Assembly (NCBI GenBank): GCA_050013915.1 | Contig: JBEKEI010000018.1 | Coordinates: 1 to 64,000, forward strand | Source: Roseiarcus sp050013915 | Lineage (GTDB): Bacteria; Pseudomonadota; Alphaproteobacteria; Rhizobiales; Beijerinckiaceae | DNA length: 64,000 nucleotides | Direction: 5' to 3' | Part shown: piece after piece, positions 36,630 through 44,701 of the stretch | Numbering within the stretch: position 1 is the stretch's first letter | Layout: each line of letters opens with the position of its first letter | The notes under the pieces: generated by a model | The model's database searches: none | Seen by the model: the letters and a program-made list of their open reading frames with translations, nothing else | Told to the model about the DNA's origin: nothing | Translations under genes and position numbers: made by a program

Positions 36630-37880
36630 ATGCCGCTGGTCAAGGTCGACGCGATCGTACTCGGGGCCGGAATCGTCGGCGTCTCGGCCGCGCTGCACCT
36701 GCAGGCGCGCGGGCGCGACGTCGTCGTCGTCGATCGCGGCGGGGTAGCCGGCGAGACCAGCTATGGCAACACCGGCATCGTCCAGAGCGAGGCGATGTTC
36801 CCATACGTGTTTCCGCGCGCGCCCCGCGAACTCGCGCGCGCCGCGCTCAATCGCGATCCCCGCGCGCAGATCCGCTACGCGTCCCTGCCCGCGATCGCGC
36901 CCTGGGTCTGGCGCTATTTTCTCGCCTCCGGCCAGAAGCCGCGGCTCGCGAGCGCGATGGCGCTACGCCCGCTGACCATGCGCAGCGTCGCCGAACACGA
37001 GGCATTCGCCGTGGCCGCGGGGTCCGGCGCGCTGCTGCGCAAGGGCGGCTGGATCAAGGCCTATCGCACCGAGCGCGGCCGCCGGACTGCGCTCGCCGAC
37101 GCCGCCGAGGTCAAGCCCTACGGCGTCGCCTCGGCGGCGCTCGACCGCGCGCAACTGCTCGCGCTGGAGCCGCATCTGTCGGAGGCGGCGGTCGGCGGGG
37201 TCCATTTCACCGATCCCTCGACGACGCCCGACCCCGGCGCGCTGGTCCAGTCCTACGCCGATCTGTTCGTCGCGCGCGGCGGGCGCGTGCTCGCGGGCGA
37301 CGCCCGCGGGCTCGCCCGATCGGCGGCGGGCTGGACGCTCGCGGCGGGCGAGGCTGCGCTCCAGGCCCGCGATGCGGTGATCGCGCTCGGCGCCTGGTCG
37401 CCTGATGTCTGCGCCCCGCTCGGCTATCGATTCCCGCTCGGAGTCAAGCGCGGCTATCACATGCATTTCGGCGCGACCGGCAATGCGACGCTGAGCCGCC
37501 CCGTGCTCGACGCCGAGTTCGGCTACGCGCTGACGCCGATGACGCGCGGCGTGCGGCTGACGACGGGCGCGGAATTCGCGCGCCGCGACGACCCGCCCTC
37601 CTCCGCCCATTTCGACCGGCTGGAGCCGATCGCGCGCGCCCTGTTCCCGCTCGCCGAGCGCCGCGACGCGCAATTGTGGCTCGGCCGGCGGCCGTGTCTG
37701 CCCGACATGCTGCCGGTCGTCGGCGCGGCGCCGCGCCACGCAGGCCTCTGGTTCGACTTCGGTCACCAGCATCTCGGCCTGACGCTCGGCCCGGTCACCG
37801 GCCGGCTGCTCGCCGAGTTGATGACCGGCGAGCCGCCCTTCACCGATCCCGCGCCCTATCGCGCCGAGCGGTTCGGCTGA
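36630..37880 (+). CDS. FAD-dependent D-amino-acid dehydrogenase-like oxidoreductase (DadA family)
   Basis: A 416-residue DAO-fold flavoprotein. The FAD-binding loop is DAIVLGAGIVGVSAALHLQARG; GETSYGNTGIVQSEAMFPY is the DadA/glycine-oxidase-type stretch. Near the C-terminus GRRPCLPDMLPVVGAAP and LWFDFGHQHLGLTLGPVTGRLLAEL close the FAD site. GAGGAGAA precedes ATG 36630. DadA-like enzymes deaminate D-amino acids and pass electrons to the respiratory chain; hydroxyproline or opine oxidation are alternatives within the family. The stop lies 3 bases from the convergent peptidase gene. Confidence 0.87.
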   Translation: MPLVKVDAIVLGAGIVGVSAALHLQARGRDVVVVDRGGVAGETSYGNTGIVQSEAMFPYVFPRAPRELARAALNRDPRAQIRYASLPAIAPWVWRYFLASGQKPRLASAMALRPLTMRSVAEHEAFAVAAGSGALLRKGGWIKAYRTERGRRTALADAAEVKPYGVASAALDRAQLLALEPHLSEAAVGGVHFTDPSTTPDPGALVQSYADLFVARGGRVLAGDARGLARSAAGWTLAAGEAALQARDAVIALGAWSPDVCAPLGYRFPLGVKRGYHMHFGATGNATLSRPVLDAEFGYALTPMTRGVRLTTGAEFARRDDPPSSAHFDRLEPIARALFPLAERRDAQLWLGRRPCLPDMLPVVGAAPRHAGLWFDFGHQHLGLTLGPVTGRLLAELMTGEPPFTDPAPYRAERFG

Positions 37881-37883
37881 GCC

Positions 37884-38873
37884 TCAGGGTCGGTAGCGCT
37901 GTCGCCAGGACGGCGGCCGGACCGGGCTCGGCGACGGTCCCGCCTCGTAGACCCCGCGCGCGATCGCGCGCGCCAGGCACTCGGCCGCCAGCATGCCGAT
38001 CTCGGCGAGATCGCGCAGATCGGGCCCCGCCGCCGCGCGCCCGGTGCTCGCGGCGAACACGATGTCGCCGTCCATCGGCGCATGGGCCGGCCGCAACGCC
38101 AGCGCAATCCCGTCCTGCGCCATGATCGCGACGCGCTTCATCTGCGCCTTGGCGAAAGGCGCGTCGGTGACGACGACTGCGATCGTGGTGCTGGCGGGCG
38201 CATCGCCCTTGAGCCGCATTTCGAGCGCGTCGGCGGGCGCGCGGTCAGGCGCGCCGAGGCCGCCGAACTCGTCGCCGCGCTCGTAGGGGGCCGCCCAGAA
38301 ATGGGGGCCGGAGCCGCGCGTCGCGCGGCCCACCGCGTTCACGGCGGCCAGCGCGCCGACCAGGAACCCCCGCGATGAGACCGCACTCGCCGATCCGAGG
38401 CCGCCGTTGAGGTCGAAAGTCGTCGCGCCGCAGCCGGCGCCCGCCGAGCCGAGCGAAAACTCCCGTCCCGCGGCGGCGGCGGCGGCGAACCCGAGGTCCC
38501 AATACGGCGGCCGGCGGCCCCAGGCCTTGTCGCCGCCGTTGAGGAGGTCGAACAGGCAGGCGCCCGGCGCGATCGGCACGCGCACGGGGCCGACGGGCAG
38601 GCCGCGGCAGGCCGCGGCCAGGAAGGCCATGACGCCGCCAGTCGCGTCGAGCCCGAACGCGGAGCCGCCCGACAGGACCAGGGCATCGACGCGCTCGACC
38701 GTCATTTCCGGCTCGAGCAGCGCGCCGTCGCGCAGCGCCGGCGCGCCGCCGTGGATCGCGATCGAGGCGACCGCCGGTTCCTCGAAAAGGACGACGCTGA
38801 CCCCGGAGGCGACCCGCGCGTCCTGCGAGCAGCCGACGAGGACGCCCGGAAGATCGGTGATCAGGTTGTTCAT
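37884..38873 (-). CDS. P1 (DmpA/NylC-like) family peptidase
   Basis: A 329-residue N-terminal-nucleophile hydrolase. Family blocks: VLSGGSAFGLDATGGVMAFL, GAGCGATTFDLNGG, and the C-terminal MAQDGIALALRPAHAPMDGDIVFAAS. These precursors self-cleave before a Ser or Thr that becomes the nucleophile. By alignment with NylC-type members the site here would be Ser228/Thr229 (PAS-TTIAVV) where NylC has Asn-Thr. Substrates of the family include small peptides, beta-amino-acid peptides and nylon oligomers. No signal peptide. Convergent with the DadA-like gene. Confidence 0.85.
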   Translation of the reverse strand: MNNLITDLPGVLVGCSQDARVASGVSVVLFEEPAVASIAIHGGAPALRDGALLEPEMTVERVDALVLSGGSAFGLDATGGVMAFLAAACRGLPVGPVRVPIAPGACLFDLLNGGDKAWGRRPPYWDLGFAAAAAAGREFSLGSAGAGCGATTFDLNGGLGSASAVSSRGFLVGALAAVNAVGRATRGSGPHFWAAPYERGDEFGGLGAPDRAPADALEMRLKGDAPASTTIAVVVTDAPFAKAQMKRVAIMAQDGIALALRPAHAPMDGDIVFAASTGRAAAGPDLRDLAEIGMLAAECLARAIARGVYEAGPSPSPVRPPSWRQRYRP

Positions 38874-39277
38874 GGGCGGCGCCCCGGGCGGGATTTCGGG
38901 GCTGATCTAAGCTGCGCCCGCGGCAGTTTGGCAAGGCGGGGCCGGCGACAGGCGATCGGAACGACCGGCCAAGGCGGCGCCGTCGTCGCCGGCGTCGCCA
39001 TGGCCCATGACTCCGCGACCGTCCGTTTCCGCGCCCCGCCGCCGGCGCGCTCGCTGATCGGGCGCGATGGCGGGCGAACGCCGGGCCGGCGAGGATGGGC
39101 GAGGCGCCGATCGGGGACCCTTGGCGGTTCGAAGTCCGAACGCGCCGCCGTCGCGCGCATCCAGCCGAGATCGGTCGAGAAAATTGGTAGTGATTTCCTA
39201 GACATTTACGCTCTTGCTTATGCGAGGTTTAAGACTTCCGGCTTTATTTTCCCTGAAGCGAACCTTGGGGAAGGTCG
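38874..39277. other. intergenic region upstream of the TadE/G-like gene
   Basis: 404 bases between divergent genes. The left 300 bases are GC-rich with no supported gene. Bases 39178-39270 are AT-rich (TTCCTAGACATTTACGC, GGCTTTATTTTCC) and are the probable promoter area for the gene at 39278; no hexamer pair is good enough to call. GGGGAAGG directly precedes the next ATG. Confidence 0.5.
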
Positions 39278-40510
39278 ATGTCGCTCCATGCACTTTCGAA
39301 ACTTTTGCGTGTCTTCGGACGCGATCGCCGCGCCAACGTCGGCATAATGTTCGGGCTGATGGCGCTGCCGCTGACGATTTCCGTGGCGGTCGGCATCGAC
39401 TATGGCCTGGCGGCGAGCGCCAGGACCAAGCTCCAATCGGCGCTCGACGCGGCGGTCCTCGCCGGGGCCGAGGCGTCGGGCGGGTCGCAGAGCCCCGCGG
39501 CGTTCGGCGTCGCCCAGCAGATCTTCGACGCCGACGTGGAGGATCTCGGCGCGAGCGCAAAGGCGAGCTTTTCGTTCAGCCCCAGCGGCGCCTTTCAGGG
39601 CAGCGCGACATATACGGTCAGCCAGGCCTTCGGGGTCCTCGTCACCGGCTCCACGACCACCAAGGTCGGCGTCAGCGCGGAGGCGGCCCCGGGCGGGGCC
39701 GCCACGGTCTGCATTCTCCTCCTCGACGCCTCGGCGAGTCCGGGCCTGATGGCGAACGGCGGCACGAACGTCAACGCGCCCGGTTGCGAGGCCGACGTCA
39801 AGAGTACGGGCAATCCCGCAGCGACCTTCAACAACGGCTCGAACATCACAACGGCGAGGCTGTGCATCCAGGGCGGCAGCATCGTCGACAACGGGGGCAC
39901 GCACCCCAACCTCATGACGGGCTGCAGCACGGCGAGCAATCCGTTCGTCGGGAAGCTCCCCGCGCCCGCCTCGACGACCTGCAGCGGCCCCAACGCGAAC
40001 GGCGGCAACTACAATGGCGGCACGGTCAATCTCAGTCCGGGCGTCTATTGCGGCGGGTTCAACTTCAACGGCGCGCCGACCGTCAAGCTGTCGCCCGGCG
40101 TCTACGTGATCAAGGGCGGCGGCTGGACCGTCGACGGCGGGACCTGGTCCGGCGCCGGGGTGACTTTCTACTTCGCCGACACCTCGAACATCCAGTTCAA
40201 CAGCGGCATGAGCATGACCCTGTCGGCGCCGACGAGCGGAACCTATGCCGGGATCCTGTTCTACGAAGCCGATGGCCTCGCGCTCTCGTCGTTCGTCTTC
40301 GACGACAGCGTCTCGGAGAGCCTCAGCGGACTGATCTACCTGCCGAGCCGACAGCTGACGTTCAACTCGACGTCGAACATGTCGAGCCAGCAGCTCACCC
40401 TGGTCGCCGACACCGCGATCTTCAATACGGCCAACTGGACCCTCACGCCGAGCACGACCTGGAGCATCACCAACGGCGGCGGCGGCACGATGGTCGCGCT
40501 GACGCGCTAG
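39278..40510 (+). CDS. TadE/TadG-like pilus-assembly protein with long extracytoplasmic region
   Basis: A 410-residue protein. The N-terminus has the TadG pattern: a short basic lead, one hydrophobic helix (RDRRANVGIMFGLMALPLTISVAVG, about 16-40), then IDYGLAASARTKLQSALDAAVLAGA. The remainder is Gly/Ser/Asn/Thr-rich with alternating beta-strand texture (PGVYCGGFNFNG, LSPGVYVIKGGGWTVDGG), resembling a beta-helix or adhesin-like domain. TadG proteins are minor components of Flp/Tad pili, but no other tad gene is nearby, so an envelope or adhesin role alone is possible. GGGGAAGG precedes the ATG. Confidence 0.82.
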   Translation: MSLHALSKLLRVFGRDRRANVGIMFGLMALPLTISVAVGIDYGLAASARTKLQSALDAAVLAGAEASGGSQSPAAFGVAQQIFDADVEDLGASAKASFSFSPSGAFQGSATYTVSQAFGVLVTGSTTTKVGVSAEAAPGGAATVCILLLDASASPGLMANGGTNVNAPGCEADVKSTGNPAATFNNGSNITTARLCIQGGSIVDNGGTHPNLMTGCSTASNPFVGKLPAPASTTCSGPNANGGNYNGGTVNLSPGVYCGGFNFNGAPTVKLSPGVYVIKGGGWTVDGGTWSGAGVTFYFADTSNIQFNSGMSMTLSAPTSGTYAGILFYEADGLALSSFVFDDSVSESLSGLIYLPSRQLTFNSTSNMSSQQLTLVADTAIFNTANWTLTPSTTWSITNGGGGTMVALTR

Positions 40511-40613
40511 CCGGCCGGCCCGCGTCGCTATAAGGCCATCGCCCCGCTGGCCCGCCGCCGGGAACCAACGGCGCCGGGCTCGGTTGTCCCGCCTCCTGAA
40601 CGCGGAGGCTCGA

Positions 40614-40877
40614 ATGGCGCACGATATGATCAAGTCGGCGGCGCTCGCCCTCGCGCTGGCGCTGCCTGTCGCCAGTCTCGCTGCGGGCGGCGGCGCCGGC
40701 GGCGCGGCGGGAAGCTCCGGCGGCGCGACCGGAGGCGCGGGCGGTTCGACCGGCTCGACCGGCGCCGGCAGGACCGGCGTGAGCGGCTCGGCCAATGGCT
40801 CGATGAACGGCGGTTCGGCGCAGAACTGCGCGCCCGGCGTGGCCAATTGCACGAATGGAAAATCGTCCACTGAATAG
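40614..40877 (+). CDS. small secreted Gly/Ser-rich protein
   Basis: An 87-residue protein: Sec signal peptide (MIKSAALALALALPVASLAAG) followed by a Gly/Ala/Ser/Thr-rich mature part and a C-terminal stretch with two cysteines (QNCAPGVANCTNG) that could form a disulphide. GCGGAGG at 40602-40608 fixes the ATG at 40614. It follows the TadE/G-like gene by about 100 bases on the same strand. No family is recognised. Confidence 0.7.
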   Translation: MAHDMIKSAALALALALPVASLAAGGGAGGAAGSSGGATGGAGGSTGSTGAGRTGVSGSANGSMNGGSAQNCAPGVANCTNGKSSTE

Positions 40878-41098
40878 CGGTCGGGCCAGAAGGTCGAGGC
40901 CGGCGTCCCGGGCGGGACGCAGGCCGCTTCTCGTCGATCGATCTCGACGCGACGTCCGCCGCGCGCAGGCGCCGGCGCTGGTTGATCTGCATCAAGGCCG
41001 TGGCGCCTACCGCGCTTCATCCTCGCAACGGCGGCGGCGCCCCGCCGCCCCCGAGCGGGTCGCGGCGCGGCCTGCGTGAACCGGCGCGGCGGTCCGGC

Positions 41099-43030
41099 AT
41101 GAACGAAGCAGCCTCCACGGCTGAGGGCCAAGCGGCGGACGCGCGTCGCAGAGCCGCCCATGCGCCGCGCGGCGGGCTCGCGACGCTCACCGTCGGCGCG
41201 CTCGGCGTCGTCTATGGCGACATCGGGACTTCGCCGCTCTATGCGATCGACCAGATTTTCTTCGGGCCCGCCGGCGTCCCGGCGACGCCCGCCAACGTGC
41301 TCGGCGCGATCTCGCTCGCGATCTGGACGATCACACTGATCGTCGCGATCAAATACGCCGCGCTCGTGCTTCGCGCGCAGAACGACGGCGAGGGCGGCGT
41401 GTTCGCCCTCTACGGCCTGCTGCACCGCCACAAGAACCGGGGCGCGCGGGTCCTGTTGTGGGCGCTGATGCTGGGCGCCGGGCTGCTGCTTGGCGACGGC
41501 ATGATCACCCCGGCGATCAGCGTGCTGTCGGCGGTCGAGGGACTCGACGTCGTCACGCCTGCCTTTGCGCCCTGTGTCGGCCCGATCACGATCGTCCTGC
41601 TGACCGGCCTGTTCGCCATCCAGTACAAGGGCGCCTCGGGAATCGGATTCGTGTTCGGCCCGCTGTTGGTAGTCTGGTTCTTCGTCATCGCCGCGCTCGG
41701 CGCGATCGCGATCGCGCGCGCGCCCGCCATCCTGCGGGCGTTCGATCCTCTGTTCGGTCTGACGTTCCTGTTGCGCGCGGGGCCGCGCGAAGCGCTGCTG
41801 ATCCTCAGCGCGATGATGCTCGTCGTCACCGGCGGCGAGGCGATGTACGCCGATCTCGGCCATTTCGGCGCCCGGCCGATCCGCATCGGCTGGTTCGCCG
41901 TGGTGTTTCCCGCGCTGCTGCTGAACTATCTCGGCCAGGGCGCCTATCTCCTCGGCGGCGCGTCGGCGGCGGGCGGCAAGCTGTTCTATGCGCTCGCGCC
42001 GGCGCCGCTGGTGCTGCCGCTGGTCGTCCTGGCGACCCTGGCGACGGTCGTCGCCTCGCAGGCGCTGATCTCCGGAGCCTTCTCGCTGACCTCGCAGGCG
42101 ATCGGTCTCGGGCTGTTCCCGCGCCTCGCGGTCAAGCACACCCACCGGGCGCACGCCGGGCAGATTTACATCGGCTTCGTCAACTGGGGCGTCTATCTGG
42201 GTTGCGTCGCGCTGGTGCTCGGCTTCGGCTCGTCCGTGATGTTGATCACCTCGCTCGCGATGGTCGCGATCGCGCGGCGCGAATGGGGCTGGGGCGCGGC
42301 GCGCACGGCGCTGGTCTGGTGGCCGCTGACGGCGCTGAACGGCGCCTTTCTCATCGCCAGCTCGGTGAAATTCCTCGAGGGCGGCTTCGTGCCGCTCTCG
42401 GTCGGCGCCGCAGCCTTCCTGGTAATGGCGACTTGGCGCTGGGGACGCAAGGCGACCTTCGCCGCCTATGCCGCGCGCCCGACCATGACCATGGCCGAGC
42501 TCGTCGCGCTGCATCGCGCCAGCCCGGCCTTCATCGAGCGCAACGCGCTCGTGATGGCGCCGGCGCCGCTGCGCCACCCGAGCGATCGCGCGCCCGCCCT
42601 CGTCCAGCTGCTGTGGGAACGCTACGGCCTGCTGCCCCGCAACCTGATCCTGGTCGAGGTGACCCACCCCAAGGTCCCCTACGTCCACGACAGCCGCTAT
42701 CACGTGACCGTGTTCGACCGCGACAAGACGCGCGGCGGGGTGATCGGGGTCGAGTTGCGATTCGGATTCATGGAGGACCCGAACGTCGAACGCTATCTGG
42801 CCGATCTCGCGCGCCACCGGGAGATCGACCTGCCCGCGAACCCGCGCCGGTGGATCGTCCACGTCTCGCACGAGAACTTGCTGCCCGCCAGGACGATGAG
42901 CCTGTTCAAACGGCTGCGGCTGCGCCTGTTCCTGGTGCTGCGGCTGGTGTCCCGGCCGGCCTATTACGCCTATGGACTCGGCGACGAGGTCCAGCTGTCG
43001 GCCGAGATCATGCCAGTGCGGGTGAAGTGA
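41099..43030 (+). CDS. kup: KUP/HAK/KT-family potassium uptake protein
   Basis: A 643-residue inner-membrane K+/H+ symporter. Family signature GVVYGDIGTSPLYA after a ~35-residue lead, then about 12 hydrophobic helices (ALMLGAGLLLGDGMITPAISVLSAVEG; MLVVTGGEAMYADLGHFG) and a soluble C-terminal domain of ~180 residues. ATG 41099 is taken because the sequence upstream is Arg/Pro-rich and unlike Kup. Kup permits potassium uptake at low pH or under osmotic stress. Confidence 0.93.
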   Translation: MNEAASTAEGQAADARRRAAHAPRGGLATLTVGALGVVYGDIGTSPLYAIDQIFFGPAGVPATPANVLGAISLAIWTITLIVAIKYAALVLRAQNDGEGGVFALYGLLHRHKNRGARVLLWALMLGAGLLLGDGMITPAISVLSAVEGLDVVTPAFAPCVGPITIVLLTGLFAIQYKGASGIGFVFGPLLVVWFFVIAALGAIAIARAPAILRAFDPLFGLTFLLRAGPREALLILSAMMLVVTGGEAMYADLGHFGARPIRIGWFAVVFPALLLNYLGQGAYLLGGASAAGGKLFYALAPAPLVLPLVVLATLATVVASQALISGAFSLTSQAIGLGLFPRLAVKHTHRAHAGQIYIGFVNWGVYLGCVALVLGFGSSVMLITSLAMVAIARREWGWGAARTALVWWPLTALNGAFLIASSVKFLEGGFVPLSVGAAAFLVMATWRWGRKATFAAYAARPTMTMAELVALHRASPAFIERNALVMAPAPLRHPSDRAPALVQLLWERYGLLPRNLILVEVTHPKVPYVHDSRYHVTVFDRDKTRGGVIGVELRFGFMEDPNVERYLADLARHREIDLPANPRRWIVHVSHENLLPARTMSLFKRLRLRLFLVLRLVSRPAYYAYGLGDEVQLSAEIMPVRVK

Positions 43031-43307
43031 GCGGGAGCGGCGGCGCACGGCGATGGAGCAGGGCTGTTTGGTTCTCACGGCTTCACTGCCATCTTCGGAC
43101 TCGTCCGCCTCGTCCGCCGAGCCAATTTTTGCCACGCCGAAGGCGCCCGGCGCGTTGGGGCGGTCAAAGGGCCCGGGCGCAGGGAGGTCAGAACCAGGAC
43201 GAATGGCGCCACGAACGAACCAGAGTCGGCCACGTCCTTTGCCTCATCGCGTCGCGCGCCTCGGAGGAACTTTCGGCGCCGTCTGGGAGTCGTTTGAGGC
43301 CGTTTAG

Positions 43308-43330
43308 GGTCGTTTGGGGCCGAAACGACC
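43308..43330. repeat. hairpin GGTCGTTT-N7-AAACGACC
   Basis: Perfect 8-bp stem with 7-base loop, not followed by a T-run, so it does not look like an intrinsic terminator. It overlaps a short GTCGTTTGRGGCCG tandem. Confidence 0.5.
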
Positions 43331-43773
43331 CTTCGCGACCCTTCGAGATTGCGGCTAAGTCCTTGATGGCGAGCCCGGCGAAGGGTCATTTGAATCCTCG
43401 GATCGTTTGATGTCAGAGGCTTGGCGGCTTTTCGCGGCGGGCGGCGGCGGCTCGCGACGGCGATCGCGCCGGACGAGGCTTTCATCGACGGCGACCCGCC
43501 CTTGCGGGCTGGCCTGGCGGGCGGGTTCATCGGCGGCTCCCAGTATGTCCAACGAGCCTTCACCATATCAGAAATTCTGTTTTTCGAAAAGGATTTTCTG
43601 GGCGGCATCGGTTAGCGCCGCTCGCCGCGACGCCGGGATCAGAACGGCCGCCTCCCGCCCGCGACGAACTTCCCTGTCCTGTCGTCACGACGCCAGGTCG
43701 CGCCGGCGCCGGACAAAGCGAGGGAAGTCAAGCGGCGAAGCCAGCCAGAGGAGGCCGCGCCCCCGCCCGGTCC

Positions 43774-43808
43774 GGATCGCCTCGTCGCTGCGCTCCCTTG
43801 CGATGACG
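43774..43808. repeat. REP-like dispersed repeat
   Basis: On the minus strand it reads CGTCATCGCAAGGGAGCGC followed by AGCGACGAGGCGATCC. This resembles the CGTCATTGCGAGCG...GAAGCAATCC palindromic elements common between genes in Bradyrhizobium, Rhodopseudomonas and relatives. A related start (TCATTGCGAGCGGAG) occurs near 7932. Recognised by pattern only. Confidence 0.5.
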
Positions 43809-43941
43809 ACGGCGGGCGGCGCCGCGCGCCGATTAAGCCAGCGCAAACCATGCCCCGCCGTTCCCGCGCATTCACCGCGAATCGCAACGCCGGCTTAAGC
43901 GCCCGCCGCGCAACATCGACGCGTTCGGGGAGGATTTCGCG

Positions 43942-44550
43942 TTGAAGAGACTCGTCAGCTTCCTCTTCTTCTTCGCGCTCGCCTACGTCACGCGCAGAAC
44001 CCTGATTCCTTTCCTGTTCCACCGCGGCGGCGCACCGGCGTACACCGCGCAGGCCGCCGCTTCGGCGGCGCCGGCGCAACCCAGCTGGCTCGTCGTCAAA
44101 TTCGCCGGGTTGTTCCAGCATCTGACCGGCGCGCCGCTGACCTCCAGGGAAACGAGCGCGCTGTCGCTCGGGCTGATGCTCTATTGCATCCTGTTCGGCC
44201 GGCTCTCCAGCCTCGCCCTGGGATCGCGCGGCTTCGGCGCCCTCCTCAACGGTCTGATCGGGCTCGCCGGGGCCGGCGCGGCGCTGGCGGCGCTCGGCCT
44301 CGTCGCGCCGGCAGGCCTGGCCGACGGTCTGTATTGGCTGATGGGCGGGGCGGTCGTCTCCTCCTTGGTCGCGCTTGGCGCGGCGGCCGCGCTCAAGGCC
44401 TTCGTCAGCGCCGAAGCCGACACGTTCATGCGCGGCGGCGAGACGCGGGTAGGCAGCGCGGCCAAATCGCTCGGCGCCGGACCCGCCGCGCCGCGCGCCG
44501 CAGGCCCGAGCGCGGCGCGCATCCAGGCGGCGCTCGAACGGCGGCGCTGA
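43942..44550 (+). CDS. hypothetical membrane protein
   Basis: A 202-residue protein with about four hydrophobic segments (3-27; around 75-90; 95-120; 125-150) and a soluble Ala-rich C-terminal tail ending ARIQAALERRR. The TTG start at 43942 is supported by GGGGAGG at 43927-43933. The first helix (LVSFLFFFALAYVTRR) looks like a signal anchor. No family is recognised and the neighbours (kup, ndh) give no clear role. Confidence 0.68.
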   Translation: MKRLVSFLFFFALAYVTRRTLIPFLFHRGGAPAYTAQAAASAAPAQPSWLVVKFAGLFQHLTGAPLTSRETSALSLGLMLYCILFGRLSSLALGSRGFGALLNGLIGLAGAGAALAALGLVAPAGLADGLYWLMGGAVVSSLVALGAAAALKAFVSAEADTFMRGGETRVGSAAKSLGAGPAAPRAAGPSAARIQAALERRR

Positions 44551-44701
44551 GGCGCGGCGGGGCGAGGGGCGCAGCACGATTTGTGCGCCGCCCCGAGGTT
44601 TGCGTGATAGGACCCTTCGACGGTCTGGCGCCGGTCTTGCTGCCGGCCACGCACGCGTCGCTCCCTCCCCCATGTCCGGCCCGCCCGAACGGATGCCCCC
44701 G

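Larger units (their letters stand above)
43031..43941. other. gene-poor region with hairpin and REP-like repeat
   Basis: 911 bases between kup and the next gene. Open frames exist on both strands but none shows a domain, signal or convincing start. It holds an imperfect tandem of GTCGTTTGAGGCCG / GTCGTTTGGGGCCG at 43290-43322, a perfect 8-bp hairpin GGTCGTTT/AAACGACC at 43308-43330, and a REP-like sequence at 43774-43808. It may be a landing site for dispersed repeats or hold a decayed gene. Confidence 0.55.

Noticed and set aside
37902..37916. Second ops-like match (GTCGGTAGCGCT)
   Set aside because: Only a partial match, inside the 3' end of the P1 peptidase gene, with no sugar operon nearby.
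39218..43135. 1305-residue frame antisense to the TadG-like and kup genes
   Set aside because: Same cause: Gln/Arg/Asp-rich shadow without domains, opposite to well-supported genes.
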